64,000 nt of DNA from an uncultured Muribaculaceae bacterium (lineage in GTDB: Bacteria > Bacteroidota > Bacteroidia > Bacteroidales > Muribaculaceae): the NCBI GenBank assembly GCA_910586595.1, contig CAJUJB010000006.1, forward strand, positions 25,843 to 89,842. Direction: 5' to 3'. Under the pieces are notes generated by a model, which had not been told where the DNA came from, did not search any database, and saw only the letters and a list, made by a program, of their open reading frames with translations. The position numbers were made by a program, and so were the translations under genes. Below are positions 45,553 through 53,926 of this stretch, one piece after another. Positions within the stretch are counted from its first letter, which is position 1, and every line of letters begins with the position of its first letter.

Positions 45553-46077
45553 TTACCAGTCGCCTAATGTGGCGTTGAAGATTAGTTCTACAAGTTCCTT
45601 GGAGATTTCGTCGCAAAGCTGATCCTGTACATCGGTAAGCATCTCCGTCGATGTGAAGTCGCGGTAAGCGCTGAAGGTCTGGTCGATGTCTTTGTTCTCC
45701 TCCTTGTTGTTGATATATTTCACGCGTACCGAGATGGTAAGGCGCGTCATGGAGCCGTAGCCGTCCTCCGATACAGCCTGCGGTGTGAGGTTGTAGCCGG
45801 TTATCTCGCCTTCCATCTCGAGGTCTGAAGCGCCGTCGGTGGTCTGCAGGCGGGTGTTCTTCGATATGTAGTCGAGTAGCTCATTCTCGAAGGTCTGCTG
45901 CAGAGGGGGGTATACGAGGGCTGCGCGTATAGGAAATTCCGATACGCGTATGGTGCGGTATATATTGTAGTCGAGCGCCGAGCCGTTCATCTTGAAGCTG
46001 ATGCGGCATCCGGTGAGAGTCACCAGCATAAGCAGGGCCAGTGATACGACGGGGCGGAGGCATTTATTCCAGGCCAT
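45553..46077 (-). CDS. lptE: LPS assembly lipoprotein LptE
   Basis: 174 aa with a lipoprotein signal ending in TLTGC (Cys near 24). The mature domain has the LptE pattern seen in Bacteroidota: FKMNGSALDY followed by beta strands and LVYPPLQQTFENELLDYI, then an alternating beta sheet (ITGYNLTPQAVSEDG). LptE plugs the LptD barrel that inserts LPS in the outer membrane. The start codon lies inside the end of the sigma54 activator gene (14-base overlap). Confidence 0.85.
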   Translation of the reverse strand: MAWNKCLRPVVSLALLMLVTLTGCRISFKMNGSALDYNIYRTIRVSEFPIRAALVYPPLQQTFENELLDYISKNTRLQTTDGASDLEMEGEITGYNLTPQAVSEDGYGSMTRLTISVRVKYINNKEENKDIDQTFSAYRDFTSTEMLTDVQDQLCDEISKELVELIFNATLGDW

Positions 46078-47314
46078 AGTCTTTTATTTTGCGGTAGAGA
46101 GTTCGTTCGGAAATCTGGAGCTCGGCGGCGGCTGCCTTGCGGCGACCCTGGTTGCGCTCGAGCGCGCGGCGTATCATCTCGCGCTCGTTTGCCTCGAGTG
46201 TCGGGGGCACCTCGGTGACTTCTGAGTAATTTACGTCGCTGCAAGGCGGAGCCGCCACAATCGCCGTATTTTCAGGCCTATGTACCACCAGCGATGTCGG
46301 GAAGGCCGGTGTGTCGGCGGGTTCGTCGGTGAAAATGGCTGCGGCAGCCGTAGGATAGCTCGGAGTGGCTGGTGTGGAGTCGAGCCGTTCCTGCATGGCG
46401 TCGAGGCGCTGTTGCAACTTGAATATCATGCCCAATAGCATTTCTCGCTCGCGCTCATAGCTGTGGAGTGAAGCTCCTGTCGCGGGGATGTAACTTGACG
46501 ATATATCTGGCAGATAGCTGCGCAGTAAGTCGGCATCGACCTCGCGGCCGGCTTCGAAGAGGGCCGTCTGCTCAACCACATTCTTGAGCTGTCGCACATT
46601 GCCGGGCCAGCGGTAGTGGCGCATGGCGTCGTCGGCACTCTCGCTGAATGTAACGGCAGGCACGCGGTAACGCTCCGAGAAGTCGGTGGCGAACTTGCGA
46701 GCCAGCAGGCGTATATCGTTGCCGCGGTCGCGCAGCGGCGGAATATGGATCTGTATGGTCGAGAGGCGATAGTAAAGGTCTTCGCGGAAACGGCCTTCTG
46801 CCACAGCCCTCAGAAGGTCAACGTTGGTGGCGGCCACTACGCGTATGTCGGTTTTCTGTACGCTCGAAGAACCTACTTTGATAAATTCGCCACTTTCCAG
46901 CACACGCAGGAGGCGTGCCTGGGTGGTGAGGGGGAGTTCGGCTACCTCGTCGAGAAATATAGTGCCGCCGTTGGCCTCCTCGAAGTAGCCCTTGCGCGAG
47001 TCGACGGCGCCTGTGAACGCGCCTTTCTCATGGCCGAAGAGCTCTGAGTCGATGGTGCCCTCGGGTATGGCGCCGCAGTTCACGGCTATATATTTCGCAT
47101 GTTTGCGGGCGCTGAAATTGTGTATGATCTGAGGGAAGAATTCTTTGCCGGAGCCGCTCTCGCCCGTTACGAGCACCGACAGGTCGATAGGCGCAACCCG
47201 TATGGCCCGCTCCACGGCTGCCGTCAGCGCCGGGGCGTTACCTATTATGCCGAAGCGCTGCTTGGCCTGCAGCACCTGGGCGGTGGGTGCGGTGAGTATA
47301 TTGGAGTCTGGCAT
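46064..47314 (-). CDS. Sigma54-dependent transcriptional activator without a receiver domain
   Basis: 416 aa from ATG 47314. A short N-terminus of ~20 residues leads straight into the AAA+ domain. Walker A is GESGSGKE near 54, the sigma54-contacting GAFTGA loop near 97, and Walker B GGTIFLDEVAELPL near 120. A ~100-residue low-complexity linker (Ala/Pro/Thr-rich) follows. The C-terminal Fis-type helix-turn-helix includes LERNQGRRKAAAAELQISER. No phosphorylation or ligand domain is visible, so control may be by expression or partner binding. It overlaps lptE and has a duplicated promoter. Confidence 0.92.
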   Translation of the reverse strand: MPDSNILTAPTAQVLQAKQRFGIIGNAPALTAAVERAIRVAPIDLSVLVTGESGSGKEFFPQIIHNFSARKHAKYIAVNCGAIPEGTIDSELFGHEKGAFTGAVDSRKGYFEEANGGTIFLDEVAELPLTTQARLLRVLESGEFIKVGSSSVQKTDIRVVAATNVDLLRAVAEGRFREDLYYRLSTIQIHIPPLRDRGNDIRLLARKFATDFSERYRVPAVTFSESADDAMRHYRWPGNVRQLKNVVEQTALFEAGREVDADLLRSYLPDISSSYIPATGASLHSYEREREMLLGMIFKLQQRLDAMQERLDSTPATPSYPTAAAAIFTDEPADTPAFPTSLVVHRPENTAIVAAPPCSDVNYSEVTEVPPTLEANEREMIRRALERNQGRRKAAAAELQISERTLYRKIKDYGLE

Positions 47315-47335
47315 TGTCAAATGAGTTTCAAAGAA

Positions 47336-47343
47336 CAAAAATA
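47336..47343 (-). promoter_or_regulatory. Predicted -7 box (proximal) for the sigma54 activator operon
   Basis: The minus strand reads TATTTTTG, 21 bases before ATG 47314. An identical box occurs 74 bases upstream within a tandem duplication. Confidence 0.55.
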
Positions 47344-47474
47344 CGAATAAGTGAGGGCAAATACAAATTTATTTGGATTTGCCGAACGCCTGAGTATTTA
47401 AGACAAAGTCAAAAATACGAATAAGTGAGGGCAAATACAAATTTATTTGGGTTTGCCGAGCGCCTGGGTATTTA
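47336..47474. repeat. 65-bp direct duplication carrying the promoter box twice
   Basis: Units 47336-47400 and 47410-47474 differ at three positions (all A/G) and are separated by 9 bases, a period of 74. Each contains TATTTTTG on the minus strand (47336-47343 and 47410-47417). It lies immediately upstream of the sigma54 activator gene and occupies part of the 371-bp gap 47315-47685, which has no gene. Confidence 0.85.
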
Positions 47475-47502
47475 TTTTCGTGCGCATGAAAGGCATAAAG
47501 GG

Positions 47503-47666
47503 GGCGTTCGGCAGAACGCCGATGTTTAGTAGCCGGGTACACCGCAGCCGCAGGCGGAGGTGTGCCCGGTAAACGGCGTCAGCGACCACGCGTCCGGCAG
47601 GACGCGGATTGGGCGAAAGCGGCTAACCATAAGCCATCTACACCCAATCGATGTCTTTCAGACGTC
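47503..47666 (-). repeat. Hairpin-rich repeat, family 1, truncated copy in reverse orientation
   Basis: Reverse-complemented, this segment is collinear with the elements at 63371-63537 and 63856-64000. In order it has a short hairpin (47650-47666), an outer GATTGGG/CCCAATC stem around a variable loop, GCGTCC-GGCA-GGACGC (47590-47605), a long CCGGG...CCCGG hairpin (47533-47569), and GGCGTTC-GGCA-GAACGCC (47503-47520). The left third of the full element is missing. It begins 20 bases after the DUF2851 stop. Confidence 0.8.
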
Positions 47667-47685
47667 ATACTAACTCTGGCACGGG

Positions 47686-48984
47686 TTACCTTCGGATAGC
47701 TTTTTCTGAGAGGTAACGGTGGCCGATGCGGCAATAGAGGCATTTGCGCGGGTGGCAGTAGTTACGGCGAAGCTGGATAAGGGCTTGCGACGTATATGCA
47801 TCCGGACAATCGATGCCTGCGCCGGTGAAGGCCCTGACAAGTGTGTTGTCTTCCGGAGGCAGGGAATGGAGGAGGTCGACCGCCCGGTCGCATAATTCGA
47901 GGTGACCGGTGGCGGTGCCGTAGGCATGGAGTACCGGAGACACGACATTGATTATAAGCGTGGTGACAGAGCTTTTGCTGAGTGCGCCGGTGCCGGGCGC
48001 ACTCTCGGTGGTGAAGTTGTAGCGACGGCTCCAGAAACCGGAGAGATGGAGGTCGAAGAGGGCCCTTGCCTCTTCCTCGTTGCTCACATGCAGCAATTTG
48101 TAGCCTATTGTAAAACCTTCGCTTATCATCTGTGCAAGCGTGGCAAGTCGGCGGTGAGGGAAATTCTGAGGTCGGAGGCGGCCCATGCGCCAGCCCAGAC
48201 TTTGCGGGCGGGTAAGGCCGTATTTGCCAGTCATGAACACATATTCCTCCTTGAGGCGACGGATATAGTGTGCGCCGTCGTCACTCAGACCCTCCGGCAA
48301 TGCGTCGAGAAAGCCTGCCTGCCCGAAGAGGGCGCCTTCGACGGTAATCTGGGAGTCGCGGTGCCGCATGAGCTGACGCAGAGGTGTGAGCAGGGCAAGC
48401 CGCTCGAAGGCATCGCTGTTGGTGCTGAAACCGAGGGCTCGGGCCAGAACGACGTATATCGCCTGCCCCCAGTCACCTCCGAAGCGGTTGGCGTATTCGC
48501 TCACCCGCGCGGCCTTCTCGTAGAGACGCTCGAAGCCGAGGGCTGTAACCCAATCAGTGAAGTAGATCTGCGGGAGGGAGTTGATATAGGAGGCACATGG
48601 CAACTCTGCCACAGGGTTATTGACCATCTCATGATAGCTCCGGCTGAAGTTGGCCGCGCACGGCATCACAATCTGGGGTATCTCCTCGCCGTTGAGGCGG
48701 TGTACGCGTGCATCATCGCGCTCCACAACGTGAAGTATGACCGAGTCATATGCGGGGTCGGTATGGTGACCATGCCGCTGCCAGTCGGATGCTCGGACAT
48801 GTATCTCTACATTTCCTGCCCACATGCGGTCGCCGATGCGTATCTTGGCATTGAAGAAATCGGGGCCTGAGTCATTGTTGAGCAAGCCGGGGTCAAGCAC
48901 ATCGACCCTCTGGCCGTCGACAGTAGTCATGTCGGACGGCATCCAGAGGCGGTGCTGCCACACGTATTGCATTAGTTTTTCCAT
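47686..48984 (-). CDS. DUF2851 family protein
   Basis: 432 aa from ATG 48984, chosen because the family opens MEKLMQYVWQHRLW; the 21 upstream codons are Ser/Pro-rich and unlike it. It has the family core VLDPGLLNNDSGPDFFNAKI and WAGNVEIHVRASDWQRHGHH. A Cys cluster at the very end (residues ~405-420, CHPRKCLYCRIGH) suggests a metal site. The function of DUF2851 is unknown, though the GPDF...E.H pattern resembles a nuclease-like core. Last gene of the GH31-ribE operon. Confidence 0.85.
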   Translation of the reverse strand: MEKLMQYVWQHRLWMPSDMTTVDGQRVDVLDPGLLNNDSGPDFFNAKIRIGDRMWAGNVEIHVRASDWQRHGHHTDPAYDSVILHVVERDDARVHRLNGEEIPQIVMPCAANFSRSYHEMVNNPVAELPCASYINSLPQIYFTDWVTALGFERLYEKAARVSEYANRFGGDWGQAIYVVLARALGFSTNSDAFERLALLTPLRQLMRHRDSQITVEGALFGQAGFLDALPEGLSDDGAHYIRRLKEEYVFMTGKYGLTRPQSLGWRMGRLRPQNFPHRRLATLAQMISEGFTIGYKLLHVSNEEEARALFDLHLSGFWSRRYNFTTESAPGTGALSKSSVTTLIINVVSPVLHAYGTATGHLELCDRAVDLLHSLPPEDNTLVRAFTGAGIDCPDAYTSQALIQLRRNYCHPRKCLYCRIGHRYLSEKAIRR

Positions 48985-49015
48985 GGTGGCGGGGTGAGGA
49001 GAGAGGGTGGGGATG

Positions 49016-49627
49016 TCAGAGCTGTCTGAGCTCGACCATGCGGGCAAGGTATTTGCCTATGATGTCGAACTCAAGATTGACCTTGGAGCCTACCGTGAGG
49101 GTGCGGAAGTTGGTGTGCTCGAAGGTGTAGGGGATGATGGCGACGCGGAAGCTCTCGGGCTCGCTGTCGCATACGGTGAGGCTTACGCCGTTTACGGTCA
49201 CCGAGCCTTTTTCTACGGTCATGTAGCCTTTGGCGACCATCTCGGGTGTGGTTTTATAGCGGAAGGTGAAGTAGGTGCTGCCGTCGGCCTCCTCGATGGC
49301 TGTGCATTCGGCGGTGGTGTCGACATGGCCTTGCACGATATGGCCGTCAAGACGTCCGTTCATCACCATTGAGCGCTCGAGGTTGACCAGCGAACCGGCT
49401 TGAAGCGTGCCGATGTTGGAGCGGTCGAGGGTCTCGCGTACAGCTGTGACGGTGTAAGTGTTGTCAGGCCCGAGCGATACCACGGTGAGGCATACGCCAT
49501 TGTGGGCTACCGACTGGTCGATATGGAGCTCGTCGGCAAACGAACAGCGGAGGGTTAGGTCGACATTCGATCCCTTACTTTCTACAGCCACAACTGTGGC
49601 GGCTTCTTCAACTATTCCTGAAAACAT
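49016..49627 (-). CDS. ribE: Riboflavin synthase, alpha chain
   Basis: 203 aa with the two tandem lumazine-binding barrels: MFSGIVEEAATVVAVE at the start, and a second copy beginning near HIVQGHVDTTAECTAIE around residue 97. The VAHNGVCLTV and GVSLTVCDSE segments mark the ligand pockets. It dismutates dimethyl-ribityllumazine to riboflavin. It lies 2 bases after the GH31 gene and 31 before DUF2851; no other rib gene is nearby. Confidence 0.95.
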   Translation of the reverse strand: MFSGIVEEAATVVAVESKGSNVDLTLRCSFADELHIDQSVAHNGVCLTVVSLGPDNTYTVTAVRETLDRSNIGTLQAGSLVNLERSMVMNGRLDGHIVQGHVDTTAECTAIEEADGSTYFTFRYKTTPEMVAKGYMTVEKGSVTVNGVSLTVCDSEPESFRVAIIPYTFEHTNFRTLTVGSKVNLEFDIIGKYLARMVELRQL

Positions 49628-49629
49628 TT

Positions 49630-51996
49630 TTATCTCTTTATTTTAACGGTTGTATTGCTGTTGGGGCGGAAGTCGACCTCAAAGCTGAGCCGACCATCTG
49701 AATGGGTGAATGTCACCTTGCGCCCGTTTACTTTAACTTCCTTGGGGCTTGCCGTAATGCCGTTGACTTCAAATGCGAAGCACACTGCGGCCGGCGCCCC
49801 TTCATAGTTGCCTTGAGAGGAAATATTGATGGTTATATCCTTAGGGGTGCTTATGCCGGTGAATGTAACCAGGCGGTACTGGTCGTCGGCAAGCGACCGG
49901 GCCGAAATATGATTGTCGTCGTAGAGGGTATACTCCGACCGGCCTTCGGCTGCGGGATAGTAGTTGATGGTGAAGCGGTCGGCACGGTAGTCGCCCGTAT
50001 TTTCCATCGCGTAATCGGCGGTAGGGATGAATGCGCCCTCGCGCACGAAAAGAGGCAGCTTGTCGAGAGGCGCGGGATATGACTTCAACGTGGTGCCTCC
50101 CTCGTATCTCTGAGAGGGGTCATAATAGTCGAGCCATGTGGCGCCGGCGGGGAAGACTACACGGCGCTCGCTTGCGTCGGTCATGACAGGGGCCACCAGC
50201 AGTTCGCTGCCCCATAGATATTCGTCGTACACGCGGTCGTAGGCGCCGTGGGCATTGGTCTCGAAGTCGAGCGGCCTCACTAATGGATAGCCGTGTGCGG
50301 CATTCTCATATGCAAGCGTGTAATTGTAGGGCAACCAGCGGTAACGCTCAAGCACGATGCCGCGGATTATCGATTCATACTGCGGATAGTGGTAGGGCTC
50401 GGCAAATTTCTGGGCGTGTGTGCGGAATACGGGCGAGAAAAGGCCGCTCTGCAGCCAGCGCACATAGAGCTCGGGCAGATACTCCTTGCCTTCCTCCACG
50501 GCAAAGCCTCCGAGGTCGCTGCTCATATAGCCCAGACCGCTGAGGCCTGAGTTGAGCATGATGCGCACCTGCGGTTCAAGACCGCCCCAGCTGCGCGATA
50601 CGTCGGTCGACCAGGGGAATACGCTGTGACGCTGGAGGCCGGTGGTGCCGCCACGCATGAGCGTCATAAGGCGGGTGTCGGGATATTGGGTTGCGAATAG
50701 CTCGCTGATGATGCTGCTCCAGTCGTTGCCGTATTTGTTGTGGTAGAGGCGTGTGGGCAGTCCGTTGGCGTGGCGTCCGCCTTCGGGATGCACTTCAGGC
50801 TCGCCCAGGTCGCCCCACCAGCCGGTGATGCCCATGTCGGTGAGCTTGCGGTAACGGTCGGAGAGCCAGGCGCGGGTAGCCGGGTTCGAGACGTCGAACA
50901 TACCGCCTTCGCCGACCCATATCTTCACCTCCTGAGGGTCGCCTACCGAGTCTTTTAGCAGAAGACCTTTCTGGGTCAGTTCGTTATAGTTGTCGATGGC
51001 GCGGCCGTTGCGGAGCACATATGGCTGCGAAATGGCCACTAAATTCACGCCTTTGTCTTTGAGGCCTCTGAGCATGCCTTCGGGGTCGGGCCATTGTGTG
51101 GGTTCCCAGGCCAGTCGGCCCATATCTTCTTCCTTGCCGTACCAGTAGAGGTCGAGCACTATGCCGTCGAGAGGGTAGCCGGCCTGACGAAGTGTGTCGA
51201 CCGTACCTTCGGTCTCGGCCTGTGTGCGGTAGCCGTACTTAGAGGTTATGTAGCCCAAAGACCACAGCGGAGGCAAGGGCTGACGGCCTGTGAGCTCGGT
51301 AAGCTGCTCGGTCAGATCGGCCATATTGTCGCAAGCTCCGACGTAGTAATAGGTCACTGGCTGCACGCTTTCGGTGATATATGATATGGTGCTTGCAAGC
51401 ACCATTTCGGCAGCGGCGTAGTCGTCGAAAACTATGGCGTAGCCGTCGGTGGAGAGGAAGAGGGGCATGGTGATATTCATCTGGCGGATGCGCGGATCCG
51501 AGCCAGTGTAGCCGTAGTTCTGGCGGTTGTACATCACCAGGGTGTCGCCGCGGAGATTTAGTTTATGACCACGCTCGCCGGCACCGTAGAACGATCCGCT
51601 GCCCTTGGTGGCGAGCTTGAGTTCTGTACGGTTTCCGCGCACTATGCGCGCGCCGCTGTCGATGATTCCAGAGCCTGGCTCGGCGCCGCTGATCGACAGC
51701 ACAGGGCCATAGAACGAGGCCTTGATACCGGCGGTGGTGCGTAACTCTGTGCCGGATGCGTTTACAACTCCGGCTCCCGACTCTGCAGGCAGGTCGAGCA
51801 CCGATTGTACGGGCGCGGCTGCCGTTCCCTGAGGGTAATTGTCGACGCGGATGATGTAGGGGGTGATGGCGGTGGCCGTTATAGTACGGCCTTGTTCTGA
51901 TGTGGTGGTGATACTCGCCGTCTGGGCCTTCGCGGGTACAAGGGCGGCGAACGTTGTGGCAATTGCCACGAAAATTTTCTTGGCAGATATAATCAT
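49630..51996 (-). CDS. GH31-family glycoside hydrolase, exported
   Basis: 788 aa with a signal peptide (KKIFVAIATTFAALVPAKAQ). A beta-sandwich N-domain precedes the TIM barrel: PPLWSLGYITSKYGYRTQAE near 240, IVLDLYWYGKEEDMG near 275, and GWWGDLGEPEVHPEG near 385, where the Asp of W-x-D-x-x-E is the expected nucleophile. Two beta domains follow. GH31 covers alpha-glucosidases and alpha-xylosidases; specificity cannot be read reliably. Probably periplasmic, as I see no lipobox or T9SS tail. No SusC/D pair is nearby. Confidence 0.9.
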   Translation of the reverse strand: MIISAKKIFVAIATTFAALVPAKAQTASITTTSEQGRTITATAITPYIIRVDNYPQGTAAAPVQSVLDLPAESGAGVVNASGTELRTTAGIKASFYGPVLSISGAEPGSGIIDSGARIVRGNRTELKLATKGSGSFYGAGERGHKLNLRGDTLVMYNRQNYGYTGSDPRIRQMNITMPLFLSTDGYAIVFDDYAAAEMVLASTISYITESVQPVTYYYVGACDNMADLTEQLTELTGRQPLPPLWSLGYITSKYGYRTQAETEGTVDTLRQAGYPLDGIVLDLYWYGKEEDMGRLAWEPTQWPDPEGMLRGLKDKGVNLVAISQPYVLRNGRAIDNYNELTQKGLLLKDSVGDPQEVKIWVGEGGMFDVSNPATRAWLSDRYRKLTDMGITGWWGDLGEPEVHPEGGRHANGLPTRLYHNKYGNDWSSIISELFATQYPDTRLMTLMRGGTTGLQRHSVFPWSTDVSRSWGGLEPQVRIMLNSGLSGLGYMSSDLGGFAVEEGKEYLPELYVRWLQSGLFSPVFRTHAQKFAEPYHYPQYESIIRGIVLERYRWLPYNYTLAYENAAHGYPLVRPLDFETNAHGAYDRVYDEYLWGSELLVAPVMTDASERRVVFPAGATWLDYYDPSQRYEGGTTLKSYPAPLDKLPLFVREGAFIPTADYAMENTGDYRADRFTINYYPAAEGRSEYTLYDDNHISARSLADDQYRLVTFTGISTPKDITINISSQGNYEGAPAAVCFAFEVNGITASPKEVKVNGRKVTFTHSDGRLSFEVDFRPNSNTTVKIKR

Positions 51997-52014
51997 TGGT
52001 ATGCAGTTAGGTGC

Positions 52015-53322
52015 TTATAGGAGAGCCCACGCCACGATGAGACCCAATACGAATCCCAGGGCGATGGCACCGACGAAGCGCATGAGCGCCTGGCTGGAAT
52101 GACCGCCTACGTATACGAGCTTGTTGGTCACTCCTGCCCCTTCGATTACCGATCCACCAGTCACGGCATAGCCGTCGAGAGGGCTTTCGGTAATGGGCTT
52201 CTTCGACTTGAGGTAGATTCGCACGGAATTTACCGAGTCGGAGGTCTTGAGGGGTACGTCGAAGCGGTAAGTGCGGTGGAGCAGGTGCATCTGTACAAGA
52301 GCCTGGGTGGTGCTTGCAAGATCCAGCTCGCCTGAGAAGGATAGGTAGCCCGGAGCGGCAATTTCTACTTTTGCATGCTCCAGCTCGGAATGAGTGAAGT
52401 TGACCGGGCCCTCAATCTCACGACCGTTGACTTTTATCATGAAGGCTCCGACCGTGCGATGGGTGCCATGCTCGGTGATATAGAATGAAGCCGGTGAGAT
52501 GGTTTTATGAGAGGAGGCTACCTCAGGCGCAGTCAGACGCACGGGGCCTGTGGCAGGCAATGTTATTTTTTGCGTAACGGTGTCGAAGCCGGGTTGTTTC
52601 CACTGGATCTCGAGCTCGCCGCCGGCAGGTACGAGCAGGGGCGACCTGAAGACATGGTGGTAGATATGCGGCACAAAACCTCCCTTGGTTCCATCGGGGG
52701 GCAGCAGCTCTATAGAGGGCGTGAGTGCCTCCCGCGAGAGGTCGGCATCTTTGTCGCGGCCTTTGGCTCCATGAGCTGAGTCGATGAGGATAACGCCCGC
52801 GAAACGCGAGAATTGGGGCTGATAAAAACGCGATTCTGCGTAAGCCTTGAGAGACGGGAAGATGCCGCCGTAGTATGCAAAACCGTAGTGTTTGCCGCTT
52901 GACGGCAGACGCGAGGGGGGATTGGCCTCCGCGCGGTAGGTCTTTGCAAAATATTCTTCAAGAATAGCGATAGATTCGGGGTGAAGCTCGCCTCCATCTG
53001 TGTCGATGGCCGCCGAGAGCATGGTGCCCAGGGTTACAAGCGCGACAGGGGAAAGGTGAACTCCGTTGGGGATGAATACCGAGGCAGCCATGTGGCCACG
53101 GTCGGTTGAAGCGGCTATCGTACGGATAACCGTAACAATAAGCCCTTGCTCCAGATAAGTGAGAAGGTAGAAGACATTGCTGCGGCTATTGTCGTAGTCA
53201 ATACTTTCAAGAGCAGCCCGGTAATCATGGATGTGGGTCTGTACCTCTTGTGTTGCGTTGATGTTGAGCAGAGTTTTGTAGCCGCGCAACGATTTGGTTA
53301 TGTAAAGTTGTAATTTATCCAT
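52015..53322 (-). CDS. Unknown protein with a C-terminal membrane anchor
   Basis: 435 aa. The N-terminal ~230 residues (opening MDKLQLYITKSLRGYKTLLN) look like a globular domain with AASTDRGHMAASVFIPNGVH near 90. The middle (~235-385) is beta-rich, like one or two Ig/PEGA-like modules (APGYLSFSGELDLAS). A single hydrophobic helix at the very end (about 414-434) would anchor it as a tail-anchored protein. I recognise no family with confidence. First gene of the operon leading into GH31, 18 bases upstream of it. Confidence 0.7.
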   Translation of the reverse strand: MDKLQLYITKSLRGYKTLLNINATQEVQTHIHDYRAALESIDYDNSRSNVFYLLTYLEQGLIVTVIRTIAASTDRGHMAASVFIPNGVHLSPVALVTLGTMLSAAIDTDGGELHPESIAILEEYFAKTYRAEANPPSRLPSSGKHYGFAYYGGIFPSLKAYAESRFYQPQFSRFAGVILIDSAHGAKGRDKDADLSREALTPSIELLPPDGTKGGFVPHIYHHVFRSPLLVPAGGELEIQWKQPGFDTVTQKITLPATGPVRLTAPEVASSHKTISPASFYITEHGTHRTVGAFMIKVNGREIEGPVNFTHSELEHAKVEIAAPGYLSFSGELDLASTTQALVQMHLLHRTYRFDVPLKTSDSVNSVRIYLKSKKPITESPLDGYAVTGGSVIEGAGVTNKLVYVGGHSSQALMRFVGAIALGFVLGLIVAWALL

Positions 53323-53341
53323 CGTTGCCGCTTTTATCGTG

Positions 53342-53349
53342 CAAATTTA
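53342..53349 (-). promoter_or_regulatory. Predicted -7 box for the 435-aa protein/GH31/ribE/DUF2851 operon
   Basis: The minus strand reads TAAATTTG followed by CA, 19 bases before the ATG at 53322. Confidence 0.6.
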
Positions 53350-53432
53350 CTGATAATTATCGGCACTTACAAATTTTGGCAACGATTTGCTACAGAAAAT
53401 TGTGTATATGGAATATTTGTGGGTTAGACTGG

Positions 53433-53482
53433 CAAAAATAATAGTGAATAATGGCGGTCGACGCCGATTATTCACTATTATT
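53433..53482 (-). terminator. Long hairpin terminator after the YbjN-like gene
   Basis: 16-bp perfect arms (53437-53452 with 53467-53482) plus an inner GGCG/CGCC stem, followed on the minus strand by TTTGCC. It lies 19 bases past the stop at 53502. The tail also reads TATTTTTG, so a second promoter for the next operon cannot be excluded. Confidence 0.7.
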
Positions 53483-53501
53483 GATCGGTTAGGGCGATGG
53501 C

Positions 53502-53897
53502 TTAGTCGTCGTTCTTCTCGAGATCCACAAATCCGCGCCAGATTGAGCCGAGTACCATCTTGATGCAGTTTTCAACGATGTACTCCTTCGAGACTTCCTC
53601 ATCCAGGAGGAAGGAACACTCCATGCGGATGTTGCCCTCGCGTACTACGGCAGTAGGCAGATTGCGGCGGCAGTTGTGTCGGTTGGCCAGGTGATAGGGA
53701 TCTGACGATGGTTCGTAGCTCGGTGCGCCCGCAGCATAGCTGAGGCGGTTGTTGTTCACCATGATGAATATAACCACGTCGTGGCCGAAGTCCTCGTCGG
53801 CGCTCTGAACCACTACCATATCGCCGTCTTCGTCGATTCGGGTCGAGATCTGGAGCTCGTCGAGGTAGGTACGTATGAGGTTTTTATCTATTGTCAT
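53502..53897 (-). CDS. YbjN-domain (type III chaperone-like fold) protein
   Basis: 131 aa, a single alpha/beta domain: RTYLDELQISTRIDEDGDMVVVQ, central strands, then LPTAVVREGNIRMECSFLLDEEV and a C-terminal helix. This fits YbjN/DUF1790-like sensory or chaperone-fold proteins; the match is by pattern and length. No signal peptide. It follows cysS by 29 bases and is last in the FKBP-to-cysS gene line. Function unknown. Confidence 0.7.
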   Translation of the reverse strand: MTIDKNLIRTYLDELQISTRIDEDGDMVVVQSADEDFGHDVVIFIMVNNNRLSYAAGAPSYEPSSDPYHLANRHNCRRNLPTAVVREGNIRMECSFLLDEEVSKEYIVENCIKMVLGSIWRGFVDLEKNDD

Positions 53898-53926
53898 TGC
53901 TGTAAGATTTTTTTAGATTGGGAGGA

